Shown here: positions 34,036-43,177 of the stretch, piece by piece
Position numbering within the stretch: position 1 is the first letter of the stretch
Layout of the letters: every line of letters starts with the position of its first letter
Source of the DNA: Prochlorococcus sp. AG-402-O21
GTDB taxonomy: Bacteria > Cyanobacteriota > Cyanobacteriia > PCC-6307 > Cyanobiaceae
NCBI GenBank assembly: GCA_003216375.1
Contig: QCIZ01000001.1
Span: forward strand, 158,370-222,369
Direction: 5' to 3'
Length of the DNA stretch: 64,000 nt
Notes under the pieces: model-generated
What the model saw: the letters and a program-made list of their open reading frames with translations, nothing else
What the model was told of the DNA's origin: nothing
Databases searched by the model: none
Translations under genes and position numbers: made by a program

Positions 34036-35583
34036 ATGATGAGTAGCAACCAAGTTATGAAATCTTATTTGCAAGAGAAAAAATTAAATAAAATTGAACA
34101 AAATAAAGCAAATAAAGATGGATTATTAATTGGTAAAGAAATTGAAAATTTCGCAAAAATAGGCTGGGAAGAGATGGATAAAACTGACCTAGAGCTAAGG
34201 CTTAAATGGTATGGGATGTTTTGGAGACCAAAAACACCAGGTAAATTCATGCTTAGGCTGAGAGTCCCAAATGGTGTTATAAATGCACATCAATTAAAAA
34301 TTGTTTCCTCAATTGTTGCAAGATACGGAGACAGTGGAAGCTGTGATGTAACAACAAGACAAAGTCTTCAACTTAGGGGGATTTTAATAAGTGATTTACC
34401 TGAAATTCTTAGACGATTAAATAAAGCTGGAATCTATAGTATTCAATCTGGTTTCGATAATCCGAGAAATATAACTGGTAACCCAATAGCGGGTATTGAT
34501 CCTGAAGAAATTATTGACACTAGAGATTATGTAAAACAATTAAATGATTATCTTACAAATAATGGTAAAGGAAATGAAGATTTTTCAAATTTACCTAGGA
34601 AATGGAATACTGCAATCGCAGGTTCAAAAGATAATTTTCTTTTACATAACGATTTAGTCTTTTTACCTGTAAAAGTGAATAATATTTTAGGCTTTAGTGT
34701 TTGGGTGGGTGGAATACTTTCATCAGTATTAAACGACTATGCCATTCCACTAAACGTTTGGATTGAGGATAACAAAATTTGTGAGTTTACAAATGCTGTT
34801 TTAAGTCTCTGGAGAGATCATGGAGAACGCTCTGCTCGACCTAAAGGAAGATTTAGATTGTATTTGAACAAAATTGGAATTGAAAATTTTAGAGATTTAG
34901 TTGAAGAACGGTTCGGAAAACTTAAGACTGATCCTGGTAGTGACTTTTGCAAAATCCCTAGGTCCTTTCTTGGTATTAACCAGCAAAAACAAAAAGATAT
35001 ATTTTTTGCTGGATTACATGTCCCTGTAGGAAGATTAAGCTCAGAGGATCTTCAAGACATTGCCTTGCTGAGTGAAAATTATGGATCAGGGGATATACGC
35101 CTAACAGAGGATCAAAATATAATAATTACGAATATTCCTAAGGACAAATTAGAAGAGTTCAAAAAAGAAAACCTATTAGATAAATTCCCTTTGAATCCTG
35201 GACATTTATCAGCAGGAACTGTTTCATGCACTGGCAATACCTATTGTAATTTTGCTCTAACAAATACCAAAGATACTGCATTAGAAGTTTCTAAACTACT
35301 CGATCAGGAACTGGATCTAGATGATGAAATCAAAATTCATTGGACTGGATGTCCAAATAGTTGTGGTCAAGCATATATGGGTGCAATTGGGTTGACAGGC
35401 AAAAAAGGACGAGATTCTGAAGGGAAAATAGTTGATGCTTATGATATTTGTATTGGAGGTGAACAAGGACCATCAAATAAAATTGGCAAAATTCATCTTA
35501 AAAAAGTTCCTAAATATGAAATAAAAAATACTCTGAAACAGATACTTATTGAAAATTTTTCAGCGAAGAAAAAAGTTGATTAA
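34036..35583 (+). CDS. nirA: Ferredoxin-nitrite reductase
   Basis: The 515-residue enzyme reduces nitrite to ammonium with six electrons from ferredoxin. The 4Fe-4S/siroheme cysteines are Cys398, Cys404 (SCTGNTYC), Cys439 and Cys443 (TGCPNSCGQ). The siroheme-contacting region CDVTTRQSLQLRG and the duplicated half-domain layout are present. Length and the neighbouring nitrate genes favour NirA over sulfite reductase. The start is one of two adjacent ATGs. Two NtcA sites lie upstream. Confidence 0.95.
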   Translation: MMSSNQVMKSYLQEKKLNKIEQNKANKDGLLIGKEIENFAKIGWEEMDKTDLELRLKWYGMFWRPKTPGKFMLRLRVPNGVINAHQLKIVSSIVARYGDSGSCDVTTRQSLQLRGILISDLPEILRRLNKAGIYSIQSGFDNPRNITGNPIAGIDPEEIIDTRDYVKQLNDYLTNNGKGNEDFSNLPRKWNTAIAGSKDNFLLHNDLVFLPVKVNNILGFSVWVGGILSSVLNDYAIPLNVWIEDNKICEFTNAVLSLWRDHGERSARPKGRFRLYLNKIGIENFRDLVEERFGKLKTDPGSDFCKIPRSFLGINQQKQKDIFFAGLHVPVGRLSSEDLQDIALLSENYGSGDIRLTEDQNIIITNIPKDKLEEFKKENLLDKFPLNPGHLSAGTVSCTGNTYCNFALTNTKDTALEVSKLLDQELDLDDEIKIHWTGCPNSCGQAYMGAIGLTGKKGRDSEGKIVDAYDICIGGEQGPSNKIGKIHLKKVPKYEIKNTLKQILIENFSAKKKVD

Positions 35584-35584
35584 G

Positions 35585-36319
35585 ATGGCTACTTTAAGTG
35601 AGAAAGAAATTCGGGATAGATTTAATCACAAAAATATACCTAAAGATCCATTATGGATTGAACAAGCTTATTCGAAATCTCTCCCTTATGAGATAAGACA
35701 TTTATTATGCGAACGTCTAGGTTTTTTAGCTGAGAAAGGTTGGGCATCAATCAAATCATTAATAAAAAAACATGGTGGACAACCTGAATTGATCTATGCA
35801 GTTGGTATCTGCCATCAAATTGAGGCAAGAGATTTTTTACTTAATCAACTTGATGAACAAAAAGATCTAGATATAAATATATTAAAAGCACTTGGTTGCT
35901 GGGGAGCTGTACTAAATAACAGCCAATTAGAATTAATTTTGAAGAGTAAATCCCAAGCGATTAGAATAGCTGGGTTAGAACTCCTAAGTTTTAAATCTCA
36001 TTTACTGCATGAAACTGAGCTTTTAGAATTAGTTAATGAACCACTAAAAGACTTTAGAGATGAAGTAGTCATTAAAGGAATCAAAATTCTTCAAAGGCGT
36101 AATGAAGATGCTGTTATCGATCGTCTCAAACAGCTCGCTTTAAATGGTAGCTATCCCATTGCAGAACAAGCATTAATAGCACTAGGTTCGATCGGCACAA
36201 AATATAGTTCACGCCAAATTTCAGAGCTTATTACTCAACTAGATATCAAGGAATTACAACAAAAAGCCAAAAAGCAACTGTCTATTCAAGATATATTTCT
36301 GGATCGAATAAATAATTAA
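35585..36319 (+). CDS. HEAT-like repeat protein adjacent to nirA
   Basis: The ATG at 35585 lies one base after the nirA stop and gives 244 residues; a TTG start inside nirA is less likely. The protein is all-helical. Repeats of about 30 residues are seen as LLCERLGFLAEKGWASIKSLI, NILKALGCWGAVLNN, IRIAGLELLSF and IAEQALIALGSIGTK, typical of HEAT/PBS-lyase-like scaffolds. Cotranscription with nirA suggests a helper for nitrite reductase. A parallel with the cyanobacterial accessory NirB is a guess I could not check. Confidence 0.7.
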   Translation: MATLSEKEIRDRFNHKNIPKDPLWIEQAYSKSLPYEIRHLLCERLGFLAEKGWASIKSLIKKHGGQPELIYAVGICHQIEARDFLLNQLDEQKDLDINILKALGCWGAVLNNSQLELILKSKSQAIRIAGLELLSFKSHLLHETELLELVNEPLKDFRDEVVIKGIKILQRRNEDAVIDRLKQLALNGSYPIAEQALIALGSIGTKYSSRQISELITQLDIKELQQKAKKQLSIQDIFLDRINN

Positions 36320-36322
36320 ATT

Positions 36323-37078
36323 TCATGCAAACGCTAATTTAAAACTTGCTAAAAATAAGATGAAAGAAATAATTTTTTTTATAAAATTATCATCAAATGT
36401 TCTGCTACCAAGAGAACTTCCACAAAAAGCAAAAAATAACACAATTATTAAATGAAGAAAAATATTAGATGTGACATTAATTTTTGAAGAATTATTTATT
36501 GTTTGCCATGTAATTATTCCAACTAAAGAATTAAAAAAAATAAAAACTGATGAAGCTGCAGCTGTAGTTTTAAGTGGCATCCACTTAAGTAAAATAGATA
36601 GAGGAGTTAAAAATATACCACCTCCTGTCCCAGTAATTCCAGATAGTAAGCCAAGTATTGAACCAGTAAAAAAAATAACAATTTTTGAGGGCAGCTTATA
36701 ATCAATTATAATATTATTTTTTATTATTAAAGATGTAATTAAAAATCTAATTCCGGAAAGAAACAGTATAAGAGATAAAAAATATCTAAGTAAGGTATCA
36801 GTGATATTCAAGTTACCTCCAACAATTGTAGAGGGAATTGAAACTAATAGAATTGGTATTAAAAAATTTACTAATATATATTTTTTTAAATGACCATCAC
36901 CACAAAATCTTATTGAATTTAATGTTGATGCTGCCAGATTCAAAATTAAAGCTGTTGGCTTGATAAGTGAAACTGGCTTATCAAATATGACCATACAGGC
37001 TATATAACCTGATGCACCAGCATGACCAACAATCGAATAAAGAAAAGCAATTAATGCTATCCCAATGAAATAAAGCAA
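36323..37078 (-). CDS. TauE/SafE family membrane permease
   Basis: The 251-residue protein has about eight hydrophobic segments. It shows the family's paired motifs: the N-terminal GHAGASGYIA, and GLLSGITGTGGGIFLTPLSIL in the second half. Family members are linked to export or uptake of sulfite, sulfoacetate and other sulfur anions. The start is TTG; no upstream ATG is in frame. It follows moaB by 25 bases on the same strand. Its location suggests transport of an anion used with the nitrate or molybdopterin pathway, substrate unknown. Confidence 0.75.
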   Translation of the reverse strand: MLYFIGIALIAFLYSIVGHAGASGYIACMVIFDKPVSLIKPTALILNLAASTLNSIRFCGDGHLKKYILVNFLIPILLVSIPSTIVGGNLNITDTLLRYFLSLILFLSGIRFLITSLIIKNNIIIDYKLPSKIVIFFTGSILGLLSGITGTGGGIFLTPLSILLKWMPLKTTAAASSVFIFFNSLVGIITWQTINNSSKINVTSNIFLHLIIVLFFAFCGSSLGSRTFDDNFIKKIISFILFLASFKLAFA

Positions 37079-37103
37079 TCTTTTAATCCATATCTTTTTC
37101 CAT

Positions 37104-37598
37104 CTATTTTTTTAATCTATTAATTAAATTTATCAAATTACATGGTTTAGTATCACTGTTTAGTTGATATTTTATTATTTGATTCCATGCAGTATTTACT
37201 GCATCTAAAGATCCTGGCAAACTAAAGATAAAAGTTCCATTTGCCACACCTGCAATACATCTACTTTGCAAGGTGCTCGTGCCAATTTTCTTAAATGATA
37301 TATATCTAAAGATTTCGGCAAAACCTTCTATTTCTTTATCTAATAAGGGTTTTATTGCCTCCGGCGTAACATCAGTAAAAGTAAGCCCTGTACCTCCAGT
37401 AGTGATAATAACATCAATCTCATCATCAGCTATCCAATCACTTATATACTTTCTAATAATATAAACATTATCCTTGCATATTATTCTATTACTTATATTA
37501 TGTTTATCTATTTTTACTGAATCAACTAAAAATTGACCACTATCATCATTTTTTATGTCTCGAGTATCAGATACAGTTAACAATGCAATAGAAACCAC
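37104..37598 (-). CDS. moaB: Molybdenum cofactor biosynthesis protein MoaB/Mog family
   Basis: The 164-residue protein starts at a GTG and has the MoaB/MogA signature: ALLTVSDTRDIKNDDSG, then VIITTGGTGLTFTDVTPEAI (the TGGTG molybdopterin-binding loop) and FSLPGSLDAVNTAW near the end. It likely adenylylates molybdopterin before metal insertion. Its promoter region is shared with the divergent moaD, whose start is 38 bases away. Confidence 0.88.
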   Translation of the reverse strand: MVSIALLTVSDTRDIKNDDSGQFLVDSVKIDKHNISNRIICKDNVYIIRKYISDWIADDEIDVIITTGGTGLTFTDVTPEAIKPLLDKEIEGFAEIFRYISFKKIGTSTLQSRCIAGVANGTFIFSLPGSLDAVNTAWNQIIKYQLNSDTKPCNLINLINRLKK

Positions 37599-37636
37599 TT
37601 AGTATAAAACAATTAAAATATATGAATTAACTATAC

Positions 37637-37888
37637 ATGAAAAATAATGCTAGCCAAATCAAAGTATTATTGTTTGCTGAATTAAGTGAAAAATATGGAT
37701 GGGATGAACAATATCTTTCTTTAGACCTAATAGAAGATAAAAAAGCAAAATCTATACTAAAACATATTAATATCAATGTAGCTCATCAATCAATAATTGT
37801 GGCTATTAATAAAGAAATTTCTAGTCTAGAAGCTACTGTTAAAGATAATGATGAGGTAGCATTCATGCCGATTTTTACAGGTGGATAA
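37637..37888 (+). CDS. moaD: Molybdopterin synthase small subunit (sulfur carrier)
   Basis: The 83-residue ubiquitin-like protein begins IKVLLFAELSEKYG and ends EVAFMPIFTGG. The C-terminal Gly-Gly is the site of thiocarboxylation. It overlaps moaE by eight bases, matching the 1:1 subunit pairing in molybdopterin synthase. Confidence 0.93.
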   Translation: MKNNASQIKVLLFAELSEKYGWDEQYLSLDLIEDKKAKSILKHININVAHQSIIVAINKEISSLEATVKDNDEVAFMPIFTGG

Positions 37889-38327
37889 AATTAAGTACAA
37901 ATTCAAAATAGCAACTGATCCTTTTGATCCATATCGAGAAATTGAAAAATGGGAAATTAATAATCAAATGGCTGCAATGTCAATTTTTATTGGACGAGTT
38001 AGAGAGATAGATCAATTTGGAAGTCAATTAAAAAAATTAGAAATCCATCACTACAGTGGTTTAACTGAAAAGTTAATCGAAAAGCACTTATCAGAAATTA
38101 CTAAAAAAATCGAATCTTTTTCTGCGTTAGTTATCCATCGAGTAGGCTTCATTGATCCACTAAAGCCAATAGTGCTCATAGCAGTTTGTGCGGATAAAAG
38201 AGGAATAGCTAATCAATACTGCTCTGAAATTTTAGAGGTAACAAAATTCAAAGTACCTTTCTGGAAAAAGGAGTGGACTGACAAAGGTTCTTCCTGGGTC
38301 AAAAATAATACTGTACTTTCAACGTGA
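37881..38327 (+). CDS. moaE: Molybdopterin synthase catalytic subunit
   Basis: The 148-residue subunit starts at a GTG overlapping moaD. Conserved stretches are MSIFIGRVREIDQFG, LEIHHYSG, VIHRVGFIDPL (HRxG) and PFWKKEWTDKGSSWV (KE..), which form the active site accepting sulfur from MoaD. It converts cyclic pyranopterin monophosphate to molybdopterin. It converges on moeA. Confidence 0.94.
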   Translation: MDKIKYKFKIATDPFDPYREIEKWEINNQMAAMSIFIGRVREIDQFGSQLKKLEIHHYSGLTEKLIEKHLSEITKKIESFSALVIHRVGFIDPLKPIVLIAVCADKRGIANQYCSEILEVTKFKVPFWKKEWTDKGSSWVKNNTVLST

Positions 38328-38328
38328 A

Positions 38329-39606
38329 CTATAAAATTGTTTTTCTGAAAAGCTGTGCCCAAAGATATGTTCCTTTCTTAAGTAAATCCTTATCAGGGGG
38401 TATCTCTATTAACAGATCAGAATCAATTAAAGAAGAAATTTGTGAGGATGATTGTGCAGGTGGAATATCCGCGTATAACTCACCTTGCTGATCTACTTTA
38501 AGTTTAGATCTAATCAATTCAGGTCTACCTTTTCTTCTTTTAAGATCAGAGTTAATTCTGATCTTAAATCTAAAGGGTGTTTCTATATTCTTCACTCCAC
38601 TAAAAACTTGAAATACGGGCCACAAAATTTGCAAACAAATTACTACTGCAGACACAGGATTACCAGGTAAACCAAAAAATGGAATATCTTGACCAATAAA
38701 ACCAAAGGCAAAGGGTCTACCAGGCTTTAAAAAAAGCTTCCAGAACTTTATTTCTCCAATTTCTTTAATAATATTTTTAATATAGTCTTTTTTCCCAACG
38801 GAAATTCCACCTATGGAAATTACAATTTGATTATTTTTTGCAAGTTCAATAAGAGAATTCTTTAATTTGAATTTATCATCTGCTTGAATTGATATTTCAT
38901 TGATATCATATCCAAGATTTTTTATAATACTTTTAATTAAAAAACTATTACTTTCCCAGATTAATCCAGTTGATTTATCTATACCAGGTTTGATTAATTC
39001 ATCGCCTGAAATAAGTAATCCTATTTTGAAAGATTTAAACACACTAATATAACTTATTCCACAACTAGCCAGTAATCCAATAATACTAGGAGTAATTTTT
39101 TGACCCTTTGCTAATACTATATCTCCTTCCGATAATTGATCATTGACAGGTCTAATCCAAGTAATATTCGTTAAGTCGTCTATGAGATGTATTTTCTCAA
39201 AAGAGCTATCTTTTATCATTTCTGTCTTTATCTGTTCTAAAGGAATAACCCAAGAGCATTCATCAGGAACTAATGAACCAGTGCTTATAGCAATGGCTTC
39301 ACCTTCAGAAAGATTTTTAGTGTAAGGTTTACCAGCGGATGAATCTCCAACAACTTTCCAATATTGTCCTTTCTGAGGCTTGGCAGAATGACTAACCGCG
39401 TAACCATCCATTATGGAAGCTCTAAAGCCGGGAATATTCTGTTTTACAAAAATATCTGTTGAAGAAATTTTTTCTAAGGAATCTTCTAAAGGAATACTTT
39501 CGAAAGGAATAGTAAAATTATCTAAAACGTTCTTGATTTCCTTTAAAACTTCTTTTCTAGCTTCTTCTACTTTTAATCCCTCCCTTAAAAAAGGCTCTTG
39601 AGTCAT
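38329..39606 (-). CDS. moeA: Molybdopterin molybdenumtransferase
   Basis: The ATG at 39606 gives 425 residues (a TTG lies one codon upstream). MoeA landmarks are FRASIMDGYAV, ISTGSLVPD, LISGDELIKPG, ISIGGISVGKKDYIK and PFFGLPGNPVSAVV. It inserts molybdate into adenylylated molybdopterin. It probably forms an operon with moaC seven bases upstream. Confidence 0.95.
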   Translation of the reverse strand: MTQEPFLREGLKVEEARKEVLKEIKNVLDNFTIPFESIPLEDSLEKISSTDIFVKQNIPGFRASIMDGYAVSHSAKPQKGQYWKVVGDSSAGKPYTKNLSEGEAIAISTGSLVPDECSWVIPLEQIKTEMIKDSSFEKIHLIDDLTNITWIRPVNDQLSEGDIVLAKGQKITPSIIGLLASCGISYISVFKSFKIGLLISGDELIKPGIDKSTGLIWESNSFLIKSIIKNLGYDINEISIQADDKFKLKNSLIELAKNNQIVISIGGISVGKKDYIKNIIKEIGEIKFWKLFLKPGRPFAFGFIGQDIPFFGLPGNPVSAVVICLQILWPVFQVFSGVKNIETPFRFKIRINSDLKRRKGRPELIRSKLKVDQQGELYADIPPAQSSSQISSLIDSDLLIEIPPDKDLLKKGTYLWAQLFRKTIL

Positions 39607-39613
39607 CAAAAAA

Positions 39614-40114
39614 TTAATTAGTTTCTCTCCTAAGGATACCTTTTTTGCCTCCTTTTTTTTCTAAAAGTCGAATTGAATTTATTGTTAAAAAAGGGTCGAT
39701 AGCTTTAAGCATATCGTAAATAGTTAGTAATCCTATAGAGACCGCCGTAAGTGCTTCCATCTCTACACCAGTTTGAGCATTCGTTTTACATAATGCAGTG
39801 ATTTTTATCGCTCTTTTTCTATTACATAGATCTATATCAATCCTGATATTACTTAAACTTAATAAGTGACAAAGTGGGATTAATTCCGAAGTTTTTTTAG
39901 ATGCATTAATTGCAGCAAATCTTGCAGCAGCAAATAAATCTCCTTTTTTTATATTGCCGTCTTTAACATTATCAAATGCTTCCACACTTAAATCAATATA
40001 TCCTTCAGCGAGAGCTTCTCTCGGAGTGATTATTTTCTCAGAAATATCAACTATAAACATATCGCCGTTCTCATTTAAATGAGTTAGGTTTGAATCCATT
40101 TTCTTATTTATCAT
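39614..40114 (-). CDS. moaC: Cyclic pyranopterin monophosphate synthase accessory protein
   Basis: The 166-residue product starts LTHLNENGDMFIVDISEK and has the MoaC active-site stretch TSELIPLCHLLSLSNI plus GVEMEALTAVSIGLLTIYDM. With MoaA it converts GTP to cPMP. The start may be the ATG at 40114 or that at 40099. It is divergent from narM. Confidence 0.95.
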   Translation of the reverse strand: MINKKMDSNLTHLNENGDMFIVDISEKIITPREALAEGYIDLSVEAFDNVKDGNIKKGDLFAAARFAAINASKKTSELIPLCHLLSLSNIRIDIDLCNRKRAIKITALCKTNAQTGVEMEALTAVSIGLLTIYDMLKAIDPFLTINSIRLLEKKGGKKGILRRETN

Positions 40115-40219
40115 TAGTTATAATGATAAATAAAAAATAATGATTAATTATTATATGTTAGAGAATAGTAAAATTCACAAATAAGTTATTATGGTTAAAT
40201 TAAATCCGTAGGTTTTGAC

Positions 40220-40687
40220 TTGGAACAATCAAGCCACTGTTTTGAATTTGAAGATGAATTTATTAGTGATCTAAGATGTATACCTTTATGCGTTCGTAGG
40301 AAACTTGATCTTATCGGTTTAAAACTAAAGCTTCAACATTGGCAGGAGTTAAATCAAGATGATAAAAGAAAAATAGTTTATTGGTCAGATTCGATTGACG
40401 ACTTAGATGAATTGAAATCCTATTTGATTAGTAAAACTAGTCGAAGTCGTATAGGTCAAGCAAAAGAAATTTTAATTTCAAAAGATGAGCCCTGGTTGTT
40501 ATCGGGTACAGTCCCAGAATTTATTGATGTTGAAGCAAGCAAATATACATTTCAGATCTCTCAGAAAATATGGTCTAATTTGAGCGAACTTGAAAGATTC
40601 GCTCTATGTAAACTTGCAAGACCTGGACATGAACACCGAAATCTTATTAAAGCTTTTAAAGAAATATTAATCAATAATGATTCTTAG
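40220..40687 (+). CDS. narM: NarM, nitrate reductase-associated protein
   Basis: The 155-residue product (TTG start) matches the cyanobacterial Nitr_red_assoc family: FEFEDEFISDLRCIPLCVRRKLDLIGLKLKL at the N-terminus, with LERFALCKLARPGHEHRN near the end. NarM is required for NarB-type nitrate reductase activity in Synechococcus, probably in assembly. It leads the narM-mobA-moaA block about 5 kb before narB. Confidence 0.9.
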   Translation: MEQSSHCFEFEDEFISDLRCIPLCVRRKLDLIGLKLKLQHWQELNQDDKRKIVYWSDSIDDLDELKSYLISKTSRSRIGQAKEILISKDEPWLLSGTVPEFIDVEASKYTFQISQKIWSNLSELERFALCKLARPGHEHRNLIKAFKEILINNDS

Positions 40688-40810
40688 AACTATAGAGATT
40701 TCGAATAATGAAGATTAGATCGATTAAATTAATATATAATTTATGTTTTCATGATAACAAAATAAATATTTATTCAAGTTTTATGCTAGTTTTTAATTTA
40801 GAGAAAATAA

Positions 40811-41425
40811 ATTATCATTTTAGATAGTTCTACTAAGAAAGAACTCAAAGCTTGTATTCTCTCTGGGGGGCAAAGTACCAGAATGGGTAAAGATAAAGCA
40901 CTATTAAAACATCATGAAGGCGATAGCTGGTTATCACATAAATTAAATATCCTGAAAAAACTGGACTTAGAAACTATCCTCTTAACTAATCATCAATCTC
41001 ATATAAATGAAATTAGTGAATTTCATAAAGTAAATATATTATTTGATAAAAAACCTTTCCATGGACCACTACATTGTATGGAGTTTTTATATTCAAAATT
41101 TTTAGGAAAATATAACTATATACTCTTAATGCCAGTAGATATGCCTTTCATTAATAGCAAGCATATTGAAGATTTTATCAAGTGTTGGCAAAAAAATAGA
41201 GATATAGCACTTATCGCACATAGTAATAAAATGGCTCAACCACTACTTGGCATTTATCCTCTAAATCAAAATAACTTAAAAAAGTTAAATGAAAGACTTC
41301 AATTAGGTAAAATAAATTTTCAGGGATGGACAAAATCAATTCCTTTTCATTATTATTTTGCCAAAGACAAAGAATTCTTAAATGTCAACTCATTACAAGA
41401 ACTAAAATCACTAAATTATTATTAA
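40811..41425 (+). CDS. mobA: Molybdenum cofactor guanylyltransferase, apparently with a non-standard start codon
   Basis: MobA adds GMP to Mo-molybdopterin to form the bis-MGD cofactor used by NarB. The nucleotide-binding motif LKACILSGGQSTRMGKDKALL must be in the protein, yet its first ATG is the one inside RMGKD (40883). Reading back, there is no ATG, GTG or TTG before the TAA at 40808-40810. Only ATT (40811), ATC (40814) and ATT (40817) are available. A GAGA six bases before 40811 could serve as a ribosome site, so I place the start there (204 aa). DMPF and the C-terminus are normal. Confidence 0.8.
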   Translation: MIILDSSTKKELKACILSGGQSTRMGKDKALLKHHEGDSWLSHKLNILKKLDLETILLTNHQSHINEISEFHKVNILFDKKPFHGPLHCMEFLYSKFLGKYNYILLMPVDMPFINSKHIEDFIKCWQKNRDIALIAHSNKMAQPLLGIYPLNQNNLKKLNERLQLGKINFQGWTKSIPFHYYFAKDKEFLNVNSLQELKSLNYY

Positions 41426-41429
41426 AGGT

Positions 41430-42476
41430 ATGATTAAAGATATTCATGATAGAGAGTTAAAAGTTTTAAGGCTTTCATTAACTAATACATGTAATTTTTC
41501 ATGTCCATATTGTATGCCAGAAAATAATAGCTGTTTGACTACATTAACTAATAAGCAATTCCTATCAATAATTAAGGTTGCTTGCAAATTAGGAGTAAAC
41601 TCACTCAGATTAACAGGTGGAGAGCCATTAATAAGCAGCCAGTTGAATAAGCTGATGGAAGCAATTAATACATTAAAGAAAACAAGAAATCATCCTATAA
41701 ATAATTTAAAAGACATTGCTATAACTACAAATGGATCATTATTAACAAAAGATAGATGTCAAAATTTATTTGATTATGGACTCAACAGAATTACAGTTAG
41801 TCTAGATGCTCTAGATCCAAAAATATTTTCAATAATGACAGGAGATAATAATATGATTTCAGCTAAAAATAAGCTGAATCATGTTCTCCAAGGCATTGAT
41901 AATGCCATACAAGCTGGCTTTGATCCATTAGAGGGTCGGCTAAAAATAAATTGTGTCATAAAAAAGAACTTAAATGATAATCAGATCTTAAATCTTGTTC
42001 ACTTTGCTAAAGCTAAATCTATTGAAATTAGATTCATAGAATATATGGATGTAGGAAATAAGAATAATTGGCAAGCTAATGAAGTTCTAAAATCTCACGA
42101 ATTGATCAGTATAATAAAAGAACATTTTAAAATCAATGAAGCTGGAAGATTAATAGGAAATACAGCCCATAAATGGTATATGAAAGATAGCAATAGTTAT
42201 ATAAGCACTATATCTTCGATATCTAATCCTTTTTGTTCTGACTGCAATAGATTAAGGATTACTAGTGATGGTTTCGCACATACTTGTCTTTTTTCAAACA
42301 ATGGTTCTGATTTAAAAAAATGGCTCAATCCTTCAATTAATGAAAAAGGCTTAGAAGAATTTCTTGAGACAATATGGCTAATAAGAGATGATAAATATAG
42401 TGAAAATAGATTTGATCAATCTGAAAACTCGAAACCACAAAAACCTCATCCTTCAATGTCGTATTTAGGAGGTTAA
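41430..42476 (+). CDS. moaA: GTP 3',8-cyclase, molybdenum cofactor biosynthesis
   Basis: The 348-residue radical SAM enzyme has the N-terminal cluster motif CNFSCPYCM (Cys21, 25, 28) and the C-terminal cluster Cys269, Cys272, Cys286 (FCSDCNRLRITSDG...C). The conserved terminal Gly-Gly is present (SYLGG). LTGGEPL binds SAM. It starts four bases after mobA. Confidence 0.96.
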   Translation: MIKDIHDRELKVLRLSLTNTCNFSCPYCMPENNSCLTTLTNKQFLSIIKVACKLGVNSLRLTGGEPLISSQLNKLMEAINTLKKTRNHPINNLKDIAITTNGSLLTKDRCQNLFDYGLNRITVSLDALDPKIFSIMTGDNNMISAKNKLNHVLQGIDNAIQAGFDPLEGRLKINCVIKKNLNDNQILNLVHFAKAKSIEIRFIEYMDVGNKNNWQANEVLKSHELISIIKEHFKINEAGRLIGNTAHKWYMKDSNSYISTISSISNPFCSDCNRLRITSDGFAHTCLFSNNGSDLKKWLNPSINEKGLEEFLETIWLIRDDKYSENRFDQSENSKPQKPHPSMSYLGG

Positions 42477-42612
42477 AATCCATATACATAAAGAAAATGG
42501 TATTAACTCATACATAAATTAAAAAATGTTCTTTTGAAAATTAATTTTCGTATAAATAAAGACAACTGAAGTACTAAAAATCTATGAAATTCGCAATAGT
42601 CGTTTCAAAAAA

Positions 42613-42786
42613 GTGCGCTTTGCTATTAGTTTAGGAATGTTAATGGGTATGACTCATGGTTGGTATGTAAGTAAAGGTTATGCATCTACAAACCAATATA
42701 ATGATACTTATTTTCAGTCTGAGATTAACCAACTTCCCACCTACTCTTTTTTGAAATCTAAAAATACAGGATTGATTTTTAATTGA
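42613..42786 (+). CDS. Possible small membrane or secreted peptide (57 aa)
   Basis: A GTG-started frame encodes VRFAISLGMLMGMTHGWYVSKG followed by a polar tail (TNQYNDTYFQSEINQ). The N-terminal 17 residues are hydrophobic, like a signal or single membrane helix. An ATG at 42637 (MLMGM) would shorten it. It is the only coding candidate in the 518 bases between moaA and the DUF4278 gene; nothing else stands out there. No homologue is recalled. Confidence 0.35.
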   Translation: MRFAISLGMLMGMTHGWYVSKGYASTNQYNDTYFQSEINQLPTYSFLKSKNTGLIFN

Positions 42787-42994
42787 TTTAATTTAGAATT
42801 ATAATAAGTAAAATTTATAAAAGTAACTACAGTCAATACGATTTACTTTTCTATTCATTGATTTTTTTTGTATCAATCTGAACCACTTTTAGGAGCTTAA
42901 AGCATTATTGTGTATTAACTAATACAAAATTCTTCTTTTTAGATCAGCTCGGGTCTTCTTTGAAAACTTTTGCGTAGTTCATCACTCTATTCTC

Positions 42995-43177
42995 ATGGAT
43001 CTCCTTACATACAGAGGTCAAAAATATCTACCTGAAGACATTAAAAATCTTCATTACTCAAACACGAGTTATCTAAATAGGCAAATCAAAGCCAAAATGA
43101 CTATCAATGAGACTCTATTTTCTTATAGAGGCATAAATTATAAAAAATCAAAGCCTAAAGAAAGCCAAAAGATATAG
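42995..43177 (+). CDS. DUF4278-type small protein (60 aa)
   Basis: The 60-residue product shows the short cyanobacterial YRG motif twice: LTYRGQKYL at residues 4-12 and FSYRGINYKK near 42-51. This is typical of DUF4278 proteins, whose function is unknown. It is basic and without membrane segments. Confidence 0.65.
   Translation: MDLLTYRGQKYLPEDIKNLHYSNTSYLNRQIKAKMTINETLFSYRGINYKKSKPKESQKI

Noticed and set aside
35549..35584. TTG start of the HEAT-repeat protein inside nirA
   Set aside because: The ATG at 35585 one base after the nirA stop fits better; the extra residues (MKIFQRRKKLIK) come from nirA's own coding region.
40115..40219. NtcA site between moaC and narM
   Set aside because: GTA-AAATTCAC-AAA and similar strings break the consensus; no perfect GTA-N8-TAC is present.
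40883..41425. Short mobA starting at the ATG in RMGKD
   Set aside because: This would remove the essential LSGGQST part of the nucleotide-binding motif, so an upstream non-standard start is preferred.
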